Part shown: piece by piece, positions 1 through 7,990 of the stretch
Layout: each line of letters starts with the position of its first letter
Position numbering within the stretch: the stretch's first letter is position 1
Source of the DNA: Elysia marginata
Taxonomy: Eukaryota > Mollusca > Gastropoda > Plakobranchidae
Direction: 5' to 3'
Assembly (NCBI GenBank): GCA_019649035.1
Contig: BMAT01012953.1
Coordinates: forward strand, 155,964-179,577
DNA length: 23,614 nt
Notes under the pieces: model-generated
Seen by the model: the letters and a program-made list of their open reading frames with translations, nothing else
Told to the model about the DNA's origin: nothing
Databases searched by the model: none
Position numbers and translations under genes: made by a program

Positions 1-52
1 CTACTACTACTACTACTACTGCTACCACTGTTATTGCTGCTGCTTCTATTTC
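1..52. repeat. CTA/GCT trinucleotide microsatellite, edge of window
   Basis: The window opens inside a CTA trinucleotide run that degrades into CTG/GCT-type triplets by about position 50. It may extend upstream of the window. A longer run of the same motif class lies at 11315-11442. Confidence 0.85.
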
Positions 53-180
53 TCATGCGACCCCTTCTGCTATGTGACTGATTCCTACGCATGTATATTA
101 CTTCTGATCGTATGTTTTTACGACCCAATCATGAAACAGAGAAAAGAACTTTACTGTTACCCCACATGTCTCTCTACTTA

Positions 181-227
181 CTAATCTATCTGCTGCCTGT
201 TTATCAATTTATCTATCTATCTATCTG

Positions 228-269
<42 letters not shown>

Positions 270-415
270 GATCTATCTATCTATCTGTCTATCTACCTGT
301 CGCTCTATCTGTCTATCGATCTATTTATTTATTTACCTTTCTTTCTATCTATCATCTATTTAACTATTTATCTATCTACGTGTCTATCTATCAATATATC
401 TGTAGCTAGGTATCT
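181..415. repeat. TATC tetranucleotide microsatellite
   Basis: A TATC/TCTA tetranucleotide run, purest at about 208-300, with CTGT and CTAC interruptions and a degenerate tail to about 415. A 90-codon open frame across it (91-363) reads as Leu/Ser/Ile/Tyr low-complexity sequence and is a product of the repeat, not a gene. Confidence 0.9.
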
Positions 416-2477
416 AGATTGCTGTCTATTTGTCTACCTTTTTCAGGCTGCGTCTGATGTTTTTCCCTGTCTTTACATTTTCAAGTCGCTAAATTCTTCT
501 TATTTTTCAAATAATATTTACTTTCATAGGCTTTCAATTACGGGTAAAAAGGCATTGTGTGGAATTTGATTTCCACATATCTGTATATTTTACCATTGTC
601 ATTTCTCTATCAATTATCACAAGGCCCTGTTGACTGTTGCTGCTGCTTCATTGCAAAGACCAAAGTATGGTGATGTTTTTGTCTGTGTTGATACTCACAA
701 TTCTTTCAACATGGTTAAATATTACAGTGGCTCTATAATTTAGTTCTACTTCGCCCTGCTTTGATGGCTTACCTTTCGGCTCCTAGGGATGTGATTAACA
801 CTAAATTAGAGTTAGCCTAATTTCAGAAGTTTCCCTTTTCAATAATTCGGTCTTCCCTTGTTAGAATTTGTTTTGAAAGAAAATGGTTATATTTTCATAT
901 CTGATGTCACGTCTTAAAATTAATAAGAAAAGCCAATTTGTATAATTTGTTGTGTGTTTTTGAATGTTATTGCTTAACATGTCTCTATTGTATGTTTTAG
1001 TTACAAGTAAGAAACGAAGTGCATGCCACATTTTTTTATACTTTTTGATTTCATTGAAGACTTTCCACACCATGAGTCGAGTATCCTCCATAATTGCTGT
1101 CATTTTTTGAAAAAATGAACTTTGCGGAAAAGAATTCTATCATTCACAAAACGCAGTGTTTTAGTAAATAACTACTATTGATCCCAACCACATCTAGATC
1201 TAGTGAATGAGACAAATAGTGGAATAAGACCAGTGCTTCTTCTTTTTAAATAAAAAAATCAACGTGTTTATAGCGTATTTGACAAGGAAATAGATATTGA
1301 TTGTTCTTATTTTCTTATTTATGATAAGAAATAAACTTTTCTTTGAGCCCATCAGCTTGTCACATTGTACCTCTACTACTTGTAAGATTCACAATTATAG
1401 GCATACATTAAAGAAAATGCTTGCTCTGTGTTTGTTGAATACATCATTTCAGTAAGTCTATGGTATAACAATGACTGTTGACCCGAACTTACCTAGTAAA
1501 AACCCAAATCCGGACTTATATGTCAGAGCTAAGAAAAATATCTCATAGTATCAGATGTATGTTTATGAAGACTTTGAACAACTAAAATTTTTACGCAGGT
1601 TCGAAATTTACCCATGTCTCATAACTTTTTAAAACTTAACTTCATAAGACAGCTAGTCATTTGACATTATTCTCCGACAGTCTTTTTTAGACTCTAGCAC
1701 AAAGAATGCGTTTGTTTGATTTAGTGATTGAATCTCATTCACTAATGGTGGCTGAGGAAACATAACCGCTACTGCATCTGTAGCTTTAATTGCGTTGCAT
1801 AATGATCCCTTGACTTGAATATGTACATATCTCATCTCAGATGAAACTTAATCGACACCGACTTCGGAGACAGCAGGTACACTAGTCGCGTACCGATTTA
1901 AACTCAATTTGTCAACAAACAATACCCACATACAAAAACATACCATTAAAGAAGAAATTTTGTGTCACAGCTGAATAATAAACGTTTTTGTGAGTCGCGC
2001 AATGTCTTTTATTTTTTTATTGTGTTCCAATGCCTGTTTTGTCTTATGAGTAAGAGGTCACAGGGACTTCAGTTGATAAGACTGAACCCACAAAGTTTTG
2101 TCCACTCTGGTGTATCTTTGACGCGTTGATCATGAATGTACTTAAATGTTTGTAGCGTTCGTACAAAATTAATGAAGTAATAGAATTTTGTACATGGATG
2201 CGCATTCATCACTATAACGCTCTTTAATGTAGAATAATTTTTTCCTAGTGGTTATGGAAATGTGCTAAGTTTGCTTGAAAGATTGAAGGTCAACATGGCC
2301 TATCTTTAAAGCAGATTGATAAATTGCAGTCTCAAGTACGTGGCAAATAACTAAATAGGTTTGATTACTGTTCAAGACAAAACTTAAATAACTTTGAGGA
2401 ACAATGCGGTTGTTTAAACCTAATTTTACACTCTGAGAAAGAAAATAAGTTAGTAAATTGAAAAAGCCCATTTTAGC
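416..2477. other. Anonymous AT-rich stretch, no gene recognised
   Basis: Both strands hold only short open frames. The two longest on the minus strand (861-1103, 80 codons; 1653-1835, 60 codons) show no motif I recognise and no convincing splice context. No tRNA, hairpin element or coding-like periodicity was seen by eye. Old, unrecognisable transposon sequence is possible. Confidence 0.5.
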
Positions 2478-2792
2478 TGTTTTAGTTGATTGTTTGATTT
2501 TTTAACGTCCCAGTCAACTATGAGGTTATATCAGAGACGGCGTGGGGACAATTGAAAGCGTGCTGCCACACTGTGATGAAAGGGACGCTTGTTTACACCA
2601 AACCCAGTCACATTATCCTGACACCGCCCGGACCCACCAGACTTAGCACTAAATCCAAAATGCCAGACACTAAGCGGTTCAGCCGCTAATAACAGTTTTA
2701 AAGTCCTTGGTTTGAGTCGGCCGGGGATCGAACCACGCACCTCCCGATCTTTGAGCGAGTGTTTTACCGCTAGGCCACAAAGCCGGTCCAAT
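2478..2792 (-). mobile_element. tRNA-derived SINE
   Basis: On the minus strand the first ~75 bases resemble a tRNA: an A-box-like TGGCCTAGCGG (2767-2777) and a B-box-like GGTTCGATCCC (2724-2734), followed by a CCGGCCG acceptor-like end. An unrelated body of about 200 bases follows, then a tail with GGGACGTTAAA and an A-rich CAAACAATCAA-type end near 2484-2510. A short degenerate direct repeat around TTAGC flanks both ends (about 2470-2477 and 2791-2799), a possible target-site duplication. This is the architecture of a Pol III-transcribed SINE moved in trans by a LINE. An 86-codon minus-strand frame at 2531-2791 is the SINE read as protein, not a gene. Confidence 0.8.
2724..2777 (-). promoter_or_regulatory. 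Internal Pol III promoter (A and B boxes) of the SINE
   Basis: The A box at 2767-2777 and B box at 2724-2734 lie in the order and spacing of a type 2 Pol III promoter. The B box matches the usual GGTTCGANTCC pattern well. Whether it is still transcribed cannot be judged from sequence. Confidence 0.65.
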
Positions 2793-3055
2793 GATTAGCA
2801 AACAAAACGGGGGCGGTCCATTCAACGAGATTGTAGTCGGGTAGTCTGCTAATTTTAGGTCATGAAGACAGCATAGCTAATTAACAGTAACACGCGATGA
2901 TCTGTTATTAAAAGACAGCTTATCCATCATGACATTATTGTACTTGATTCAGGAAAAATAGACGTAGCGGTTTCTTCACTATCATATCGTATCATATCAT
3001 CTCATTACAAAGGCCGAATAGGATTGTTGTCCTTAGTTTAAACACCCGAAAATCG

Positions 3056-3468
3056 TAGAAATAAGAGATAATCAAAACCATATTTAAGATAGATCAATTC
3101 ACCATCAGAGAAACAAGAGTTAATCAAAACCCCATTTAAAGATACACCAGTTCATCATCATAGAAACAAGAGTTAATCAAACCATATTTAAGATACACCA
3201 TTTCACCATCATAGAAACAAGAGTTAATCAAACCATATTAAAGATACACCAGTTCATAATCATAGAAACAAGAGTTAATCAAAACCACGTTTAAAGATAC
3301 ACCAGTTCACCATCATAGAAACAAGAGTTCATCAAAACCCCATTTAAAGATACACCATTTCACCATCATAGAAACAAGAGTTAATCAAACCATATTTAAG
3401 ATACACCAGTTCATAATCATAGAAACAAGAGTTAATCAAAACCGTATTTAAGATACACCAATTCACGA
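3056..3468. repeat. Minisatellite, about eight units of 51-53 bp
   Basis: Units start at AGAAAC/T near 3057, 3109, 3162, 3213, 3264, 3317, 3370 and 3421, giving spacings of 52, 53, 51, 51, 53, 53 and 51. Each carries AACAAGAGTTAATCAAA, a TTTAA(A)GATACACCA segment and a TTCACCATCAT-type end. Units three apart resemble each other most: 3 and 6 share a CATTTCACC end, 4 and 7 share a TTCATAATCAT end, and 2, 5 and 8 share the AAAACC variant. This gives a higher-order period of about 155-157 bp. The last unit is partial. The array lies just past the 3' end of the LINE reading frame (3495), so it may have grown in that element's 3' region. No unique spacers are present, so it is not CRISPR-like. Confidence 0.92.
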
Positions 3469-3494
3469 TAAACATAATCTTGACACATGTTTAA

Positions 3495-4102
3495 GGATCA
3501 CAAATTCTTAGTAACATATTGTGAGTTATTCCAAACTTACTGAATTCTCGGGATAAATCAATGTTGTATGATGTTTGTTTCGCAATTTATCATAAATCAC
3601 CTCCTCTGGTAAATGTTACATTAGAATATGTTTAAAAATGTCCGATACTTTTAAATCACTAAGTTTGTAAAATAATTTTGTAAATATGAATTAGATCGCA
3701 TCGCATTCTGGATTACCTTGAGACTCGGGAACTGGAGATTTTTTTTTATCTATCCGCATTCGACATTTCCGACGTTGCCGTAATAAGTCTAGTTGCTCTT
3801 CTCTTGACGTTTTCAGTTCATACAGATTTGTCTTTTCAACAGAGGGCACCAAATGAAATTTTCATTATTAAGAATAGTTATAACGAGAGATGTATACATA
3901 GAAAGAAAAATAAATCTATCCAAACAGATACAGGGCCAATAGATGATAACCAATACATGTAACCTGTTTGTTTTATTTATACAACTATCAATGTTTAGAT
4001 CGAAAGTAAGGTCATGGTCAAAGACAACACCAAATCACTCTCAAGGTTTGCCATCTCAAGAACTGTTTTTAGTGGTTAATATAATATGAATAAAAGTATT
4101 TT
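3495..4102 (-). pseudogene. LINE ORF2, C-terminal half of reverse transcriptase (3' portion of split element)
   Basis: Minus-strand translation, with several frameshifts and stops, gives the late RT and thumb/X region of a CR1/L2/Jockey-type LINE. In order it shows a DLGVVFDHDLTF-like block (about 4050-4015), a LDRFIFLSMYTSLV block followed by an LEYxxxxW-like segment with IWCPLLKRQ (about 3925-3850), a PVPESQ block corresponding to the common PSLESRR motif (about 3740), a SNVTFTRGGDL block (3622-3594), and a final WNN...VTKNL-like block ending near 3500. These continue the domain order of the copy at 6532-7990, so the two are halves of one element split by the LTR retrotransposon between them. 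No intact ORF remains. Subfamily assignment is inference. Confidence 0.72.
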
Positions 4103-4310
4103 TGTAAAAAGGGAACAACTCCCGTTGTTAATACAGTTATTGCAGTAACTTCCCTTGCATTATTATTGTAGTAACAACTTCCTGTTTATAACCAGCCATC
4201 TTGATTTGAAAACCTAAAATAAAAGATACCCATATAAATCCACACCAGTCCTGGTTTATTGTATTAATAAGCCCAATGCTAAGTTGTATATAAATAATAT
4301 ATACACAACA
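4103..4310 (+). repeat. 5' LTR of Ty3/Gypsy element
   Basis: A 208 bp repeat starting TGTAAAAAGG and ending ACACAACA. It contains a TATA-like TATAAA at 4233-4238 and AATAAA signals just upstream of it. It is paired with the copy at 6325-6531. The sequence after it shows no TGG-type primer-binding site, as expected if the internal deletion begins here. Confidence 0.88.
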
Positions 4311-4329
4311 TTACATGCACATGAAGAAA

Positions 4330-5720
4330 GATAAAATCAACTTCCATGGATTAATATAGGATAAACAGGGAGCACACCCTGACCCCCAAAAATGTGCCAA
4401 TAAAGCAAATAAGCCATCACCAACCAATGTTACAAAACTGCAGCAATTTCTGGGTCTTGTCCAGTATAATGAGTCAATTTATACCAAGTTTGAGTGAAAA
4501 TGCTCACAGAGCAGCGTTATGCCAACATAGAGAACTCCTCGCTGTAGTTTTTATGCGAACGATTTCACACATACATATATATGGCAAGCCAGTAATAGTC
4601 AAGTCCGAGCATAAATCTCTTCAAAATATTCATCAGAATAATGCTAATACTCCTCCAAGGCTACAAAGAATGCTTTTACGCGTCCAGCCCTATGATTGTA
4701 CAATTATATACAAGCCAGGGCGAGACATGTTAATCGCTGACTACCTGTCTCGAGCCAATCCAGAAGATGGTAAAACAATAGAGCTGGAATCCACTATATA
4801 TACTGTAAATGCAACATACAACAGGATCGAGGAAATCAAGTCAGAAACAAAAAAGGATGCAGAGCTAGGACCTCTACTCAAGCAAATTATCCATGGTTGG
4901 CCAGAAAATTCCAATCAAGTTAAAAAAGGACTAAGGAAATATTGGTCTATAAAAGACTGTCTATCAGTAGAGGATGGACTGATTCTCAGAGGCCCTGCCA
5001 TAATGATCCCTAAAAGCATGAAAGAGTAAATCTTATCAAGAATTCATGATGGACATCAAGGCATTCAGAAGTCAATACTCAAAGCCAACGATTGTGTATT
5101 CTGGTTGGGCATACAGAGAGACATCACAGAGATGGTCCAGAGGTGCATTCACTGCGCGGAACACAGAAAATCACAGCAAAAAGAACCTCTGCAGCCCCAC
5201 GAGATACCAGGTCGACCGTGGCAGAGATTAGCTGCAGACCTGTTTGAAATAGATGGTCAACCATTTCTTCTTGTTGCTGAGAAAAATTACCAGCAGTGCA
5301 TGCATCGACTACCTGAAGTCTGTATTTGCTCTACATGGCATCCCGGATGAATTGATAAGAGACAACGGACGTCAATTCGTCAGCGAAGAATTCCAAGCTT
5401 TCATCAAAGCATGGAACATATCACATCAAACGTCAAGTCCATACTGCCCACAATCAAATGGGTTCATCGGGCGCATGGTTCAAACCATCAAGACAGCACT
5501 CAAAAAGTGCAAGTCGCCAAAACCCGATCCGCAGTTCGCACTGTTATCACTCAGATCTTGACTCATTGACACAATTCTACCTTCAACAACAGAAATACTT
5601 TTCGGCGGGCGCATTCAAGGGACATTACCAGCAGACAGCCCTCCAACCGTGCACCAGATATACCAGGCAGCGCAGAGCCCCACATCACCGGCTCTTATAA
5701 AGACAACAGTTCTTGACTAG
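4330..5720 (+). pseudogene. Ty3/Gypsy pol remnant: RT thumb, RNase H end, integrase
   Basis: Three frames must be combined to follow the polyprotein. RT connection/thumb: HPDPQK and LQQFLGLVQY (about 4375-4460), then IPSLSE in a shifted frame. RNase H: only the C-terminal part is left (RELLAVVF, PRLQRMLLR, DYLSRA; about 4530-4760); the segment with the first catalytic Asp is deleted. Integrase: an H-x2-H plus C-x2-C zinc-binding region (about 5045-5150), the first catalytic Asp in AADLFEID (about 5240), a deletion after LLVA, then DNG with the second Asp (about 5362) and PQSNGFIGR, where Gly replaces the catalytic Glu at D-35-E spacing. A C-terminal EILFGG...IQGTLP block follows to about 5640. 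In-frame stops include TAG at 4357-4359 and TAA at 5027-5029. The product cannot be functional. I see no chromodomain. Confidence 0.88.
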
Positions 5721-6312
5721 GTTTACCCTCCACAGCCAAAGATGACGACCCTCCACATGACAACAACAAGAACGTCTCGTCCTCACACACTTCAAGACAT
5801 GGGCGAGCAATCGTTCGACCAAAACGGTTCAGTGATTGACACACTACAGTACATGTATACACTTGCCATCATACAAAAAGGATACACTATTTGCATTGTA
5901 GCTAGGAGTGTTGAATGGGCCATAATAAAGCCCTATTACAAGTGTTTCAACACTTATTCATAGATTAGATTATTGTTTTCATTTTCAAAGTGTGAAGTAT
6001 TGTCATTGTTCAGGGTTATCTTTTACTTTTATAAATTTTAGCTAAATCATATCTGTGAGTGCTTTCAATATCAGTAATCATATGGTCTGATAGACCTAAC
6101 TGGTCAGTAAGAATATTGTATTTTTTTAAACCAAAGTGAACTTCCCAAAGAAGCTCAACGTCATACTCTATAAAAGAATCAGTTCTACAACTATGTCTAA
6201 CCTAAGTTTATTGAAAAAAAAAAACTGTCTAGCACTGCCAGTTGATGAGTTATCAAGAGGCTTTGGTCAAGTATAAGTCAAGAACATTTTCCAACTTTTG
6301 GACAATTTTATC
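5721..6312 (+). other. Non-coding 3' internal region of the Gypsy element
   Basis: About 590 bases between the end of recognisable integrase and the polypurine tract. A 73-codon open frame (5742-5963) has no recognisable motif. A small inverted repeat, GTGTTGAA...TTCAACAC, lies near 5909-5953. I see no envelope gene. Confidence 0.5.
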
Positions 6313-6324
6313 AAAGAAGGGGAA
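6313..6324 (+). promoter_or_regulatory. Polypurine tract
   Basis: AAAGAAGGGGAA, all purines, ends one base before the TGTAAC start of the 3' LTR. This is the expected plus-strand primer site of LTR retrotransposons and fixes the LTR boundary. Confidence 0.85.
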
Positions 6325-6531
6325 TGTAACAGAGGAACAACTCCCGTTGTTAATACAGTTATTGCAGTTCCTTCCCATGGATTATTATTGTAGTAACAAC
6401 TTCCTGTTCATAACAAGCCATCTTGATGTGAAAACCTAAATAAAAAATACTCATATAAATCCACACCAATCCTGGTTTATTGTATTAATAAGTCCAATGC
6501 TAAGTTGTACATAAATAATATATACACAACA
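6325..6531 (+). repeat. 3' LTR of Ty3/Gypsy element
   Basis: A 207 bp direct repeat of 4103-4310 starting TGTAACAGAGG and ending ACACAACA, with the same TATAAA motif (near 6455). LINE sequence resumes on the minus strand directly beyond 6531. Confidence 0.88.
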
Positions 6532-7990
6532 TTATTATAACCGATATGTAATATTTTACATTTTGAGATATTAAAGTATAGCTGTCATGCTTCAGACTAA
6601 TCAAACATAGCCGTGATGTCATTTTGTAAATTATGAGAATCAAAAAATTGACAGACCCTAAATTTTAATGTTATCAGCAAATTGCTTACACTTGAAACTT
6701 ACAACATTGTTAGGTTGTTAATGAACAAAGTGTACCTAACACACTTCCCTGGGAACACTGCTCTCTTGTAAGAAGACATTTTACCATTCACAATTACTCT
6801 TTGCCATCTATCTTGGAGAAAATTTTGTACTCGATTAAAAGTATTACCTGTAATGCCATAACCTTTAATCTTATGTGGCAGTCTACAATGAGAGACAGTG
6901 TCAAACGCCTTTTTAATAATACCTGCATCACTCTTGTTTCCTTTTTTGAAGACTAGAGTTACATTTACCAACCTTCAATCACCTTGAATGATTCCATTTG
7001 GTGTGGACTTATTGAAGATGAAATATACCGGTGATACTATTGCATATGAAACCTCTTTCAAAAACTGAGGATGTCGTAGATCAGATCTCATGTGCTTTGT
7101 GACATCTAAATTTCTCAACCTTTGTAGTGTAGCTACTTTGGTATCACAATATCGTTCAAATATTGGCCATTATAGTCTTCCAAGTTAAGAATAGTCGATA
7201 CTCTCTCTTGGATAATTACGCCTGCAAAAAAATGTTCAGAACGTCTGCCTATCTGCATCAGAAACTGTTCATTGCTATTAACTTTTAATTTGTGCGCAAG
7301 CCGATTTGTCTTCTTAATTCTTTACAGTCTTCGTCTTGCTCTCCTTGGTAAGATTTGATTCATATTGTTTAACAGACTGTCATACGAGACGTTTTGACGT
7401 ATTCCTAATCTCTGTAAACTTCTTAAAATAATAAGTGACTGTTCTTCATTTCAGATAGTTTTGAAATAATCTGATTTTATTATTAACACAGGCTTTCATT
7501 GCTCTTGTCACCGATAAAGAATTGTTGTTTTTCATTTTTTTCTCCTAAATGGAAATTTTACTCGTTCTAATTTCTTTACTTTAAATTTGGAGAATACCCA
7601 TGCGTTGTTGACACTCATGCGTTATTTCACCCCAGTCCACCAATGATAAACCATCCGCACAGTTATCATGATTACCATTGAAGTAATCTAACTGCATTTT
7701 ATCATCTGCTTCGGATTCTCTGTTATAAAGATATTTTAAAAATGCAAAGGAGATTATGTTTACGTTTGTCCACGGGAGTTGCATGATCTAAACCACTAAC
7801 GCAAACACCACCGTTACACAAAACCAAATCCAATATGTTGTTAATTAGACTCATCCTGTGGCGAGTTTGTGAATTGACCAGCTGCAGCTGTTTTCAGGTG
7901 TGTAAAAAAGTCGCTGACAGTCTCACGACAAACCCCTCGGGGTGGGTGTTACACGGACAGTCCCATTTGATGATTGGGGAATTGAAATGA
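6532..7990 (-). pseudogene. LINE ORF2: endonuclease end, linker and reverse transcriptase (5' portion of split element)
   Basis: Minus strand, 5' to 3'. The end of an AP-endonuclease-like domain appears as FN-P-IKWD (about 7985-7960) and NNILDLVLCN (about 7845-7815). The linker holds LDYFNG...LSLVDWGE (about 7695-7625) and LEDYNGQ-LNDIV (about 7190-7155). RT fingers: LRNLDVTK, LKEVSYAI, FNKSTPNGII and VTLVFKKGNKSDAG (about 7130-6925). RT palm: KKAFDTVSH and KIKGYGITGNTFNRVQNFL (about 6920-6815), then QFADN (about 6680), in place of the usual F/YADD, then FNISKCKILHIGYNN ending at the LTR border. A deletion removes the segment between NKSDAG and KKAFDTVSH. Several Trp codons are now stops. Family: CR1/L2/Jockey supergroup (inference). 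The C-terminal half lies at 3495-4102. Confidence 0.82.

Larger units (their letters stand above)
4103..6531 (+). mobile_element. Ty3/Gypsy LTR retrotransposon, internally deleted, nested in a LINE
   Basis: Two direct repeats (4103-4310 and 6325-6531) begin TGTAA and end CACAACA. They flank about 2.0 kb holding a broken pol in the same orientation and a polypurine tract right before the 3' LTR. The normal internal length for this group is roughly 4-5 kb. Here gag, protease and most of the RT are missing, and RT thumb codons begin within about 20 bases of the 5' LTR, so a large deletion also removed the primer-binding site. By hand count the LTRs differ at about 16 positions including one single-base indel (about 92% identity), so the insertion is not recent. 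No clean target-site duplication is visible: TTTT precedes and TTAT follows. LINE sequence lies on both sides. Confidence 0.88.

Noticed and set aside
91-363. 90-codon plus-strand open frame
   Set aside because: It is the TATC microsatellite translated; composition is only Leu, Ser, Ile, Tyr and Cys repeats.
2531-2791. 86-codon minus-strand open frame that looks protein-like
   Set aside because: It coincides with the tRNA-derived SINE; the apparent motif is the A box and B box read as codons.
3056-3468. Regular ~52 bp repeats considered as a CRISPR array
   Set aside because: Units are head-to-tail with no unique spacers, in a eukaryotic transposon context.
5742-5963. Possible env-like or extra ORF of the Gypsy element
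   Set aside because: 73 codons with no signal peptide, membrane segment or known motif; treated as non-coding internal sequence.
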